The notes beneath the pieces were generated by a model. It was given only the letters and a program-made list of their open reading frames with translations. It was not told the DNA's origin and did no database searches. Positions 36,831 to 44,920 of a stretch of DNA of 64,000 bases are shown in pieces; within the stretch, counting starts at the first letter, position 1, and every line of letters starts with the position of its first letter. Source of the stretch: JAFARE01 sp963777285 (GTDB lineage Bacteria > Chloroflexota > Dormibacteria > Aeolococcales > Aeolococcaceae); assembly GCA_963777285.1 (NCBI GenBank), contig CAVZPR010000002.1, forward strand, positions 1,054,001 to 1,118,000, given 5' to 3'. A program made the translations under genes and the position numbers.

Positions 36831-39260
36831 ATGGGTGTGCTGACGCGACGTGCCGGTGATGCCGCGGCGGTGAGCCCCGGCTACAAGTGGATCGCCCTGT
36901 CGAACACCACGATCGGCATGCTGATGGCGACGGTCAACTCATCGATCGTCCTCATCTCACTGCCTGCGATCTTCCGCGGCATCGACCTGAATCCGCTCAC
37001 GCCGGGCAACGTCAGCTACCTGCTGTGGATGCTCATGGGCTACATGGTTGTCACCGCGGTGCTGGTGGTGAGCCTGGGACGCATCGGCGACATGTTCGGC
37101 CGCGTGCGCATGTACAACCTAGGCTTTCTGGTGTTCACAGTCGGATCCATCCTGCTGTCGGTCGTGTTCTTCACCGGTCCGGCGGCAGCGCTCGCCCTCA
37201 TCCTGTTCCGCCTGGTCCAGGGCGTGGGTGGCGCCATGCTGGTCGCCAACTCCACGGCCATTCTCACTGACGCCTTTCCCACGAACCAGCGCGGAATGGC
37301 CCTCGGGATCAATGCGGTCGCAGCGATCTCGGGCGCGTTCATCGGTCTCATCGTCGGCGGATTGCTCTCCACCGTCGACTGGCACATCATCTTCCTCGTC
37401 TCTGTGCCCGTAGGTCTCTTCGGCACCGTTTGGGCATTCCTCAAGCTTCGCGAGATCGGCGTCGTGAAACGCGCGCGCATCGACTGGTGGGGCAACGTCA
37501 CGTTCGCCGTCGGTCTGATCCTGGTGCTGGTCGGCATCACCTACGGCATCCAGCCGTATGGCGGCAGCGCCATGGGCTGGGGCAACCCCGCCGTTCTCGC
37601 GGAGTTGATCGGCGGCGTCGGACTGCTTGTCGCGTTCACCATCATCGAGATGCACATCGGCGAGCCGATGTTTCGCATCGGACTGTTCCGCAACCGAGCC
37701 CTCGCCTTCGGCACCGTCGCCGGATTGCTCTCGGCGGTGGGGCGAGGCGGGCTGATGTTCATGGTGATCATCTGGCTGCAGGGCATCTGGCTGCCGCTGC
37801 ACGGTTACAGCTTCGAGCAGACGCCGTTCTGGGCCGCCATCTACATGCTGCCCCTCACCGGCGGCTTTCTCATCGGCGGCCCGACGTCGGGGTACCTGTC
37901 GGATCGTCTCGGCGCCCGCCTGTTCGCCACGGGGGGCATGCTGCTGGCAGCGCTCAGCTTCGGACTCTTGCTGCTGCTGCCCGCAGACTTCGCGTACGGG
38001 CCGTTCGGCCTGCTCCTCTTCCTCAACGGGCTGGCCATGGGGATGTTCGTCTCGCCGAACACCGCCGGCGTGATGAACTCCGTGCCGGCCGACCGGCGCG
38101 GCGTAGCGTCGGGAATGCTCGCCACGTTTCAGAACTCGGGGATGACGCTGTCGATCGGCATCTTCTTCTCGCTGATGATCGCGGGACTGAGCTCGACGCT
38201 CCCGGGCACGATGTACGCCGGGCTGACCGCACATGGCGTCACGGCGAGCGTGGCCCGGCACGCGGCGAACCTGCCGCCTGTGGGCAGCCTGTTCGCAGCC
38301 TTCCTCGGCTACAACCCGATCGGCGCATTGCTCGGGTCATTCCTGCACCAGGTGCCGGCAGCGCAGGCCGCGTACCTCACGGGCCGGGGATTCTTTCCTC
38401 ATCTGATCTCCGGTCCATTCATCGTGGGCATGCACATAACGTTCGTGTTCTCGCTGCTGATGATGCTGGTCGCTGCTGCCGCGTCATACATGCGTGGCGG
38501 CATGACCGCGCCGTTCGGGTGGCCGCGAGCCCTGGCGATTGCACGCGATAGACCGCCGGCGGACCGGGCGCGAGCACGGCCGCGCCGTCCCGTGGTCACC
38601 ATCTCGGCGTCGTACGGCGCGCTGGGAAGCGAGGTGGGCCCGCGAGTCGCCGCGCGGCTGGGGGTGCCGTTCGTCGACCGCGGCATCCCAGTGCAGGTGG
38701 CACGGCGCCTGGAGGTGCCACTGTCCCAAGCGCTGGAGCAGGACCAGCATGCGGAGTCGGGGCTTGCCCGCATCATCGCCGGCGCGGTGGACGCGCTCCC
38801 GCAATATGGAGCACAGCCACCGGTCACGTCCGACGCGCCCGCGAGCGAGGACGCGCTGCGTGAGGCGACCGCTGCCGTGATCACCGATCTCGCCTCGACT
38901 ACCGGCGGCGTGTTCCTCGGCCGCGGCGGCATGGTGATACTGCGAGATCAGCAAGCTGCGCTGCACGTTCGCCTGGACGGACCAGAGCGGGGCCGGCTGC
39001 AACGAGCCCTCGACCGTGGGCTCGACGAGGCGACGGCGGGTCGTCAGATGTGGCAGACGGACCGCGCCCGCGAGGCCTACATGCGGACGCTCTACGGCGT
39101 CGATGTTCGCGACCCCGACCTGTATCACCTGATGCTCGACACCACGACGATCCCGATCGACACGTGCGTCGACGTCATCGCAGAAGCTGCGCTCGCGCGT
39201 GTGGCGGGCGAGGCCGGCTTCCATGACGTGGCGCCTCGCCGCGCCGGCTCCGGTGCCTGA
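36831..39260 (+). CDS. MFS (DHA2-type) transporter fused to a cytidylate-kinase-like domain
   Basis: 809 residues. Residues 1-560 form a 14-helix-type drug exporter: NTTIGMLMATVNSSIVLISLP, LGRIGDMFGRVRMYN, LFRLVQGVGGAMLVANS and GLSTVDW-like DHA2 blocks, with SGYLSDRLGARLF in the second half. Residues 588-795 form a soluble domain of the cytidylate-kinase-like family (VVTISASYGALGSEVGPRVAARLG, VPFVDRGIPVQVARRL, GVFLGRGGMVILRD, HVRLDGPERGRLQRAL). Its phosphate-binding loop is altered: family members usually have SGGxxIA after the first strand, whereas Gly-Ala-Leu-Gly-Ser-Glu is seen here. The fusion is in one uninterrupted frame. The role of the kinase-like part in transport is unknown. Confidence 0.87.
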   Translation: MGVLTRRAGDAAAVSPGYKWIALSNTTIGMLMATVNSSIVLISLPAIFRGIDLNPLTPGNVSYLLWMLMGYMVVTAVLVVSLGRIGDMFGRVRMYNLGFLVFTVGSILLSVVFFTGPAAALALILFRLVQGVGGAMLVANSTAILTDAFPTNQRGMALGINAVAAISGAFIGLIVGGLLSTVDWHIIFLVSVPVGLFGTVWAFLKLREIGVVKRARIDWWGNVTFAVGLILVLVGITYGIQPYGGSAMGWGNPAVLAELIGGVGLLVAFTIIEMHIGEPMFRIGLFRNRALAFGTVAGLLSAVGRGGLMFMVIIWLQGIWLPLHGYSFEQTPFWAAIYMLPLTGGFLIGGPTSGYLSDRLGARLFATGGMLLAALSFGLLLLLPADFAYGPFGLLLFLNGLAMGMFVSPNTAGVMNSVPADRRGVASGMLATFQNSGMTLSIGIFFSLMIAGLSSTLPGTMYAGLTAHGVTASVARHAANLPPVGSLFAAFLGYNPIGALLGSFLHQVPAAQAAYLTGRGFFPHLISGPFIVGMHITFVFSLLMMLVAAAASYMRGGMTAPFGWPRALAIARDRPPADRARARPRRPVVTISASYGALGSEVGPRVAARLGVPFVDRGIPVQVARRLEVPLSQALEQDQHAESGLARIIAGAVDALPQYGAQPPVTSDAPASEDALREATAAVITDLASTTGGVFLGRGGMVILRDQQAALHVRLDGPERGRLQRALDRGLDEATAGRQMWQTDRAREAYMRTLYGVDVRDPDLYHLMLDTTTIPIDTCVDVIAEAALARVAGEAGFHDVAPRRAGSGA

Positions 39261-39290
39261 GGAGCGTCCTCCCTGAGTGAGCAACCATGC

Positions 39291-39300
39291 CGCGCGCGCG
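39291..39300 (+). repeat. (CG)5 dinucleotide tract in the lipoprotein signal-peptide region
   Basis: Five CG units follow ATGC at 39287-39290. With six units the ATG would read in frame into a complete lipoprotein signal peptide (M-P-R-A-R-G-R-C-L-L... to VAGCS). With the five units present it is out of frame. The tract could vary by slippage. Confidence 0.6.
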
Positions 39301-39326
39301 GGCGCTGCCTGCTGGCGGCGGCGCTT

Positions 39327-40223
39327 GTGGCGCTGGTCGCCGGCTGCTCAACAGAGCCGACGTCAAGCGGCTCGCCATCGGCAGTGTCGGTCACAGGCGG
39401 CGGCAGCGGTAGCGCGGCCCCGTCTGTGCGTGCGGCGTTGTCGGGGTGCACCGGACCACGCACGCTTGGCAGCCTCGCGCCGCTGGCGCACCTTCCCGGG
39501 GATCCCGACGATGTTGCGGTCACCTCTGCGGGCACGATCTGGGTGAGCGACCACGATGGCGGCCGTCTGATGGAGCTGGACGCCGCCGGCACTGTGCTGA
39601 AGACGTTCACCGATTCGAACGGACCTGAAGGCGTGGCGGTGCTCCCGGACGGCCGGTTGATAGTCGCGCAGCAGGCCCCGGACCGTCTGGATCTTTTCGA
39701 CCCGCCTACTGGGACCTTCAGCCCGTGGCTGCAACTCGGGCCCGTCGCGCCGGGTGAAGGTGTCGACGGGCTCGGCGTCGCCGGTGACGATGTGCTTGTA
39801 CCCGACAGCGCGCATGGGCGGCTGCTGCGCGTCGTGGTTCGCACCGGCGACGTGGCCGCCACGCCGGAGGTCGTGGCGGCAGAGCTGGGCCGGCCGGTCG
39901 CGGTGGCCACCGATGGCGGCGGTGGGTACTTCGTGGCGGTGGAGAATGAACCTGGCTTGGTGCACGTCATCCCGGGCGACGGTACGGCGATGCCGGCAGC
40001 TCACCTCGGCTCGCTTGATGACGTTGTGCTGCGGGGTGGACTGGTGTACGCCACCGATCTCGCCGATGGATCGCTCGTCGCCATCGACGGGTCGAGCGGG
40101 GCGTCGCGAACGCTGGTGAGCTCATCGCCGTCACCGCAGGGTCTGGCCGCCACGCCGGAAGGTGATCTGCTGCTCGTCAACTCCTCGGCTCGCGAGCTGG
40201 TGCGAGTACGCGCCTGCGGCTGA
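39327..40223 (+). CDS. Beta-propeller (NHL/SMP-30-like) lipoprotein with unresolved start
   Basis: 298 residues from GTG at 39327. The body has repeated propeller strands: PDDVAVTSAGTIWVSDHDGG, GPEGVAVLPDGRLIVAQQ, VDGLGVAGDDVLVPDS, and PQGLAATPEGDLLLVNSS. A lipobox VAGC (Cys7 from this start) is present, but the hydrophobic signal peptide lies upstream of the GTG in the same frame, with no ATG, GTG or TTG before the preceding stop at 39258. An ATG at 39287 would fit if one CG unit were added to the CG tract at 39291-39300; CTG at 39273 is another option. Function is probably extracytoplasmic binding or lactonase-like. Confidence 0.75.
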   Translation: MALVAGCSTEPTSSGSPSAVSVTGGGSGSAAPSVRAALSGCTGPRTLGSLAPLAHLPGDPDDVAVTSAGTIWVSDHDGGRLMELDAAGTVLKTFTDSNGPEGVAVLPDGRLIVAQQAPDRLDLFDPPTGTFSPWLQLGPVAPGEGVDGLGVAGDDVLVPDSAHGRLLRVVVRTGDVAATPEVVAAELGRPVAVATDGGGGYFVAVENEPGLVHVIPGDGTAMPAAHLGSLDDVVLRGGLVYATDLADGSLVAIDGSSGASRTLVSSSPSPQGLAATPEGDLLLVNSSARELVRVRACG

Positions 40224-40331
40224 GGCGCACACACGAGTCAGCGGATGGGTCTGTCCGCTTCATGTCCGGCTGCGCGCAATAGATTCAGCGGCTGGACGGT
40301 CACCCGTGACGGGAGAAGGAGAAAGCGGAGC

Positions 40332-40607
40332 ATGGTCTGCCAGCTGGTCGCGGGCGCGATCAATCTTCTGGGCGCGATCGTTGCTGCTGCGCCCGACCCA
40401 GTGTCGGGAGCTGTGCTGACCAAAGTCGCCGCACCCGTATTGACGAGCGCACAGTTTCTGATCCCCGCGGCGGTCGCTATCTCCGGGATCCACAAGCTCA
40501 TGGAGCACCGCGAGTCCGGCGGATCGTTCCTTGTGGACATGGTGACCAAGGGTGGCGGCGCGATCCTCGTGCTGCAGCTCGTAAAGTCCATCGCCGGCGT
40601 CGGGTGA
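40332..40607 (+). CDS. VirB2/TrbC-like small membrane subunit
   Basis: 91 residues from ATG at 40332, with ggagaaagcggag upstream. There are two hydrophobic segments (about 3-22 with LVAGAINLLGAIVAAA; 40-58) and a Gly-rich hydrophobic end KGGGAILVLQLVKSIAGVG. This size and layout resemble type IV secretion pilins or TrbC-type subunits, and the gene leads a cluster of VirB-like genes. There is no cleavable signal peptide of the usual VirB2 kind and sequence similarity is weak, so the call rests mostly on topology and context. Stop overlaps the next start (TGATG). Confidence 0.55.
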   Translation: MVCQLVAGAINLLGAIVAAAPDPVSGAVLTKVAAPVLTSAQFLIPAAVAISGIHKLMEHRESGGSFLVDMVTKGGGAILVLQLVKSIAGVG

Positions 40608-40792
40608 TGGAAGCGTACATGTGCGCCGTGAATCTCGAGGTCGTTCGCGAGATACGTCCGGTCTTCGCTCCACGCACCACCAGGTCACCGGCGGCAGCGG
40701 ACGACGAGCGGCGGCTCAGAAGGCTCAGCCCTCGAACTCCCGACGAAGTCACGGCCGAACCGATGGCTGCGCCTCGCGTCAGAAGTCGCTGA
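40607..40792 (+). CDS. Small basic hypothetical protein
   Basis: 61 residues, hydrophilic and rich in Arg and Pro (for example TRSPAAADDERRLRRLSPR). No family is recognised. It starts with ATG overlapping the stop of the VirB2-like gene by one base and ends ten bases before the TrbL-like gene, which fits a translated gene in a tightly packed operon. A shadow frame on the same strand (40621-40824) is equally long, so confidence is limited. Confidence 0.45.
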   Translation: MEAYMCAVNLEVVREIRPVFAPRTTRSPAAADDERRLRRLSPRTPDEVTAEPMAAPRVRSR

Positions 40793-40802
40793 ACCCCGCG
40801 CC

Positions 40803-41933
40803 GTGCTCGAGGTCGCGGGCCTGACCGACGGTATCAGTGGCGCCCTCAGCGTTCTCCAGGGTGTTCTGCGTTTCTTCACAGACACCGGGCACTTCATTCA
40901 GGACGGAGTGGGTTGGCTGACGGCGGCGTTGTTTCCCCCCGAACTGCAGACATGGTTCCTCGGGACGATCGGGGCGCCTGGGCAACAATGGGACTCCTCG
41001 CAGGTTTATCAGAACATCTATCAATCAGTGCAGGCGCCTGCACTGTTGATAGCGGCGGTGGCGGCGACGGGACGCATCGTCCGTACGTCGCTGGATGCCC
41101 GCCTGCCTGCAACACACGCGCTGATGGACGTGCTTCCACGCTTCCTCGTCGCTGTCGGTTTCATCGGCATACCGGGTACGCAAGTCAGCCTCGGCTACCT
41201 GATCATCGTCTGGGCAGTTGACGGGTCCGTGCTCCTCGCGGGCGACCTGTTCCGCGTGATCTTCCATGCGTCGCTGATCCAGAACGTGCGCCCTGGCGAG
41301 GGGTGGTTCACCCGCCTGTATCAGGAACTGGCCAACGCCGGACATTCGGCGGTGGCGGTGGTGGTCTGCGGCATCCCGCTGCTCATCCTGCTGCTCTACG
41401 CGCTCTTCTTGATGGTGGTGCGAACCATCATCATCGGATTTTGCATCGTGACCGCACCGCTGTGCATCGCGACGGCGGCCTTCGACACACGAAACCGCTT
41501 CATCGCGTGGTGGGTGGACCTGCTTCTCGGTGCGTGCATGACACCCATCGTGTTTGCAGTGGCCATCTCCCTGAGCATCACGCTCGCGGCGAGTGTGGTC
41601 ACAGCGTTCGCCATCGGCCCGATACTGGCGTTCGTACTGATGTGCGGCGGCGTCTGGTTTGCAGCCAAGGCTGTGCACCAGATCACCTGGCGACACTTCA
41701 GTCATGGGGGCGCAATCGCAGGCTTCGCAGCCGGTGTCACGACGATGCTCTCGCCTCTGCACAAGCTGGCCACCGTGGGATTCATGGCCGAGGCGCTTGG
41801 TGCCAACCGGGACGGCACGAGTGCGACCGTCGGCTTCATGAAGCGCATAGGGCTTGCGTCGCAGGGGTTCAATCCGCTCAGCGGATCGAGTTCCTGCGAT
41901 GCTGGCCGCGGGCAGCGGAAGCGGCTCCGCTGA
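40803..41933 (+). CDS. TrbL/VirB6-like polytopic membrane protein
   Basis: 376 residues with about six or seven helices: ALLIAAVAATGRIVRTSLD, LVAVGFIGIPGTQVSLGYL, a long central pair (VAVVVCGIPLLILLLYALFLM and RTIIIGFCIVTAPLCIATAAF), then TPIVFAVAISLSITLAASV and IGPILAFVLMCGGVWFAAK. The order matches TrbL/VirB6 channel proteins of type IV secretion. It begins with GTG ten bases after the preceding stop. The last 13 codons (SSSCDAGRG... to the stop) look unnatural; the +1 frame continues smoothly as the next open frame, so this gene may be frameshifted. Confidence 0.75.
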   Translation: MLEVAGLTDGISGALSVLQGVLRFFTDTGHFIQDGVGWLTAALFPPELQTWFLGTIGAPGQQWDSSQVYQNIYQSVQAPALLIAAVAATGRIVRTSLDARLPATHALMDVLPRFLVAVGFIGIPGTQVSLGYLIIVWAVDGSVLLAGDLFRVIFHASLIQNVRPGEGWFTRLYQELANAGHSAVAVVVCGIPLLILLLYALFLMVVRTIIIGFCIVTAPLCIATAAFDTRNRFIAWWVDLLLGACMTPIVFAVAISLSITLAASVVTAFAIGPILAFVLMCGGVWFAAKAVHQITWRHFSHGGAIAGFAAGVTTMLSPLHKLATVGFMAEALGANRDGTSATVGFMKRIGLASQGFNPLSGSSSCDAGRGQRKRLR

Positions 41934-42270
41934 GCCGGCCCCCAAAGTCGTACCGACGGGCGGGCCGCCGGACATCGTGGGCGCGCTCAGCCCAAGCGGT
42001 CGTCAGGCGGTGGCGGGCGCAGAGCTTCTCTTCTCGCAGCGCGCCTTTGACGCCTTCGTCCACCGGCATCCTCGCGTCGTAGGGACGCTTACCCGCGACC
42101 GGCCGTACGGCAGCGTATCGCCTGCAGATCGAGGGAAGATCGCCTGGGAGCGGACGCCCGCCGCAGAACGCACAGCGTTCGCGGACGACTTCCTGTCGGT
42201 GTGGCTGGGTGAGACGCGGGACTTCGACGCGGATGCCTCTGAGACCGCGCCCGTGCCTGCGTGGGCCTGA
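41899..42270 (+). CDS. Hypothetical protein, possibly the C-terminal part of the TrbL-like protein
   Basis: 123 residues from ATG at 41899, inside the 3' end of the TrbL-like gene. It opens with a Gly/Ser/Pro linker (LAAGSGSGSAEPAPKV), then a mixed helical domain (QAVAGAELLFSQRAFDAFVH; ERTPAAERTAFADDFLSVWL). No family is recognised. TrbL-type proteins often end in such a linker and a soluble domain, and it is in the +1 frame relative to the upstream gene, so either it is an independent overlapping gene or the two were once one protein of about 488 residues. It overlaps the VirB4 start by ten bases. Confidence 0.55.
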   Translation: MLAAGSGSGSAEPAPKVVPTGGPPDIVGALSPSGRQAVAGAELLFSQRAFDAFVHRHPRVVGTLTRDRPYGSVSPADRGKIAWERTPAAERTAFADDFLSVWLGETRDFDADASETAPVPAWA

Positions 42271-44333
42271 ACGTGCGCCAGGTGCACGCACCGCTGGCCG
42301 TCAACTCCCAGATTCGGGTGCCAGTCGGACCTTGGCAGCTGCCGCTGAGAGCCGTCGCTCTTCTCGCCGTGTCGTCACCGGGAGCACTGTTGTGCCTCTC
42401 AGCATCGTCTGTGCCTCTCAATCTGCGCCTCAGCCTGGCGGTGAGCGTCCTGATGCTTGCGGTGGCCGTGGCTGCGCCGACCAAGGAAGGCATCTGGATC
42501 GGCACGTGGATCCTGTACCGCCAGTGCGACCGCGCGATGCCCATGGCACAAGTCGACGGTTCGAGTCTGCGAGTGACGGTACGGGTTGTCGGGGCCGGCG
42601 TGAGCGTGCAGAGCGCTTCACGGCCGGCCCGCCTGGCGAAGCGCCTATCACATCTCTCGGGCGTCGGGGCACGACCTGGCGTCACCATCCATGACGGCGG
42701 CGTCCTGCTCCTAAGTCCCGGCGGCGCCAGGGCGGTGCTGAGGATCCGGGGACCCCGTGAGCGAACCGCCAGCGACTTGCACGCGCTGTGGTGCTCGCGA
42801 CTGATCGGTTGGTTGCTGACGGTCGAGTGTCCGGCGCAACTCATCTGCGTTGCTGAACCCGCGGACGCGCATCAGGCCCAGCTGGCGTTCGACCGACGCA
42901 CCCGAGGGTGGCCGCGCACCCCGCTGCTGGAGATGGAGCGGCGCCTTGTGGGGTGTGTCGCCGAACAGTCGCTGCAGCTGCGACATTATGTCGTCCTCTC
43001 GCCAGGGCTGTCGGGGAGTGACGGTGTGCCTCCCATGAGCCGCCTCAGCCTGTTCCGGCGGCCTGCGGCGGCGACCGAATCCCATGCGGGTCGCGCCCGT
43101 GATACAGCGCTCAGACTCGCCGCGGGGGAGGGCATAGCCGCCGACGTGCCTGACCGAGAGGAGGTGGCCGGGCTCGTGTCCCGGACGGTGCTCGGCACCT
43201 CGAGCTACGTATTCGCCGCCGACGGAGTGGCTCGCCTGGGCGACCAGCACCACGTTGTCCTCACGGCTCTGAAGCTGCCCACGCAGCTTCGTTCCGGCGC
43301 GGTGGTCGACGCCATGCTTCGCTGCCGCAGCGCGGCGATCGCCAGCCTGCACGTCTTGCCCGTCGATCCCAATGTTGCCCGCCGTCTCCTGGGAAGGCGG
43401 GCGGCGCTCCAGGAATACGTGACGCGAGAGGGCAACACCGACGTCAGCAATCGCGCCGCTCTCGCCGACACGACGGCACTGCTCGCAGCGCTCGCACGCC
43501 GATCCGTCCGCGCATGCCGTGTGTCACTGTCGTTCGGCGTAGCGCACAGCCTGCGCGATTGTGCGCTGGATGCAGCCGAACGGCTCGCCGGACACCTCAG
43601 TGCAGACGGCTACACGATGACCCGGGTGACTCGGCCGGCACTCCCGGCGTCACTCGCGGTGGCGCCGGGCAGCGCGCCGCTGGGCAGAAGCCTGCAACTC
43701 ACCACGGACGATGTCGCCGCCTGCATGGTTCCCGCGCTCGAGACCCCTTTTGCCGACGAGTGCCAACCGCTCATCGGCATGAACCAGCTCACCGGCGCGC
43801 CGGCGTACCTGTCGGTGTGGTCACAGGCGAACCACAACGCAATCATCGTCGGCAGCTCAGGCTCCGGCAAGAGCATCGCCGCCAAGACGCTGCTGGCGCG
43901 TCATGTGATGGAGGGCGCCACGGCCGTGGTGATAGATCCGGACTCGGAGTACGGACGCGTCATGACCGCTCTGGGCGGACGTCACGTCGAGCTTGGTGAA
44001 GACGCTCTCAACCCGCTTGCTGCAGGTTCGGGGCTGCAGCCTGACGCTGCGGCGGCCCTGGTGATGCCGCTGATGAGCGTGATGGCCGGAGACGAGAAGG
44101 GGCTGCGGGGTGGTCGCCCAATCCGGCGTCTCCGCGATGAGGATCAGGGGTGGCTCTACGGTGAGGTCGCCAGGTTCTATCGCATGTGGGCCGCGCGCGG
44201 CGGTCGCGAACCGTTGATTCGAGACCTCCTCGCATACATCGACCGTGAGTTCGAGCACGCGCTTCCTGACGGCGCGAGACGCAGAGCGATGCCGCATCGT
44301 CACTGCGAGGTTGCGCCGGTTCACGCAAGGTGA
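42261..44333 (+). CDS. VirB3/PrgI-VirB4 fusion ATPase, N-terminal part (frameshifted)
   Basis: 690 residues from GTG. Residues 1-95 carry two helices followed by PTKEGIWIGTWILYRQ, a layout like PrgI or VirB3 proteins, joined to a VirB4 N-domain. Walker A is GSSGSGKS (531-538) in NHNAIIVGSSGSGKSIAAK, then VVIDPDSEYGRV. The frame stops at 44333 without the Walker B half, which is encoded in the +1 frame from 44245 on. Codons after about 44270 (RRRAMPHRH... ) look like frame-shifted sequence. VirB4 powers assembly of type IV secretion machines. A restored protein would have about 883 residues, normal for a fused VirB3-VirB4. Confidence 0.8.
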   Translation: MGLNVRQVHAPLAVNSQIRVPVGPWQLPLRAVALLAVSSPGALLCLSASSVPLNLRLSLAVSVLMLAVAVAAPTKEGIWIGTWILYRQCDRAMPMAQVDGSSLRVTVRVVGAGVSVQSASRPARLAKRLSHLSGVGARPGVTIHDGGVLLLSPGGARAVLRIRGPRERTASDLHALWCSRLIGWLLTVECPAQLICVAEPADAHQAQLAFDRRTRGWPRTPLLEMERRLVGCVAEQSLQLRHYVVLSPGLSGSDGVPPMSRLSLFRRPAAATESHAGRARDTALRLAAGEGIAADVPDREEVAGLVSRTVLGTSSYVFAADGVARLGDQHHVVLTALKLPTQLRSGAVVDAMLRCRSAAIASLHVLPVDPNVARRLLGRRAALQEYVTREGNTDVSNRAALADTTALLAALARRSVRACRVSLSFGVAHSLRDCALDAAERLAGHLSADGYTMTRVTRPALPASLAVAPGSAPLGRSLQLTTDDVAACMVPALETPFADECQPLIGMNQLTGAPAYLSVWSQANHNAIIVGSSGSGKSIAAKTLLARHVMEGATAVVIDPDSEYGRVMTALGGRHVELGEDALNPLAAGSGLQPDAAAALVMPLMSVMAGDEKGLRGGRPIRRLRDEDQGWLYGEVARFYRMWAARGGREPLIRDLLAYIDREFEHALPDGARRRAMPHRHCEVAPVHAR

Positions 44334-44913
44334 CCGGGCTGCGGTCTTCGACCGGCCTTCCAGCCTCAGCGTCGGCGAGGCGTCCGTGGCAATCGGGCTC
44401 CGCCGTCTGGCGATGGCGTACGCAGCAGACCTGACCGCTGCGCTCGCCGTGGTTCTCACGGGAATACTTGCGGAGCTTCGCAAGCGAACGAGACGCATGA
44501 TCATCGTGGTCGACGAGGCACATCGGGTCACCGCCGATCCGGATGCCGGCGAAGTCCTGGCCGTCCTCGTGCGGCAGGCGCGCAAGCACGGCGCCGGCGT
44601 GTGGCTGTGTTCGCAGCAGCTGGATGACTTCCTCGGCACGGAGTTGGGGCGCACGATCGCCGCCACAGCAGCGACGAAGATCGTGCTCGGCACCGAGGAA
44701 GCGCCACGCAACGACGTACGACAGACCTTCGCGCTGCGCGACGACGAGCTGGAGGCGATCAACCCTCCCGTCCAGGGCCGCGGTATCCTCATCGCGGGCC
44801 GCGATCGCGCGGTACTGCGGATACTCCCCGGCGCCGCGATGCTGGCGCTGGGAGATACATCCTCGGTGACCGTGGGGACGCCAGGGCTCGAATCGATCAG
44901 AAGGGCTGGCTGA
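44245..44913 (+). CDS. VirB4 ATPase, C-terminal part (frameshifted remainder)
   Basis: 222 residues in the +1 frame relative to the preceding open frame, overlapping it by 89 bases. It has the VirB4 segment RLRRFTQGDRAAVFDRPSSL, then Walker B MIIVVDEAHRV and the C-terminal motif FLGTELGRTIAATAATKIVLG with LRDDELEAI, as in VirB4/TraC ATPases. Natural family sequence seems to resume near ARDAERCRIV (about 44271). A GTG at 44245 could start a separate polypeptide, but Walker A would then be on another chain. A +1 shift, one inserted base, or sequencing error explains the split. Confidence 0.8.
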   Translation: MSSSTRFLTARDAERCRIVTARLRRFTQGDRAAVFDRPSSLSVGEASVAIGLRRLAMAYAADLTAALAVVLTGILAELRKRTRRMIIVVDEAHRVTADPDAGEVLAVLVRQARKHGAGVWLCSQQLDDFLGTELGRTIAATAATKIVLGTEEAPRNDVRQTFALRDDELEAINPPVQGRGILIAGRDRAVLRILPGAAMLALGDTSSVTVGTPGLESIRRAG

Positions 44914-44920
44914 AGGCTGC

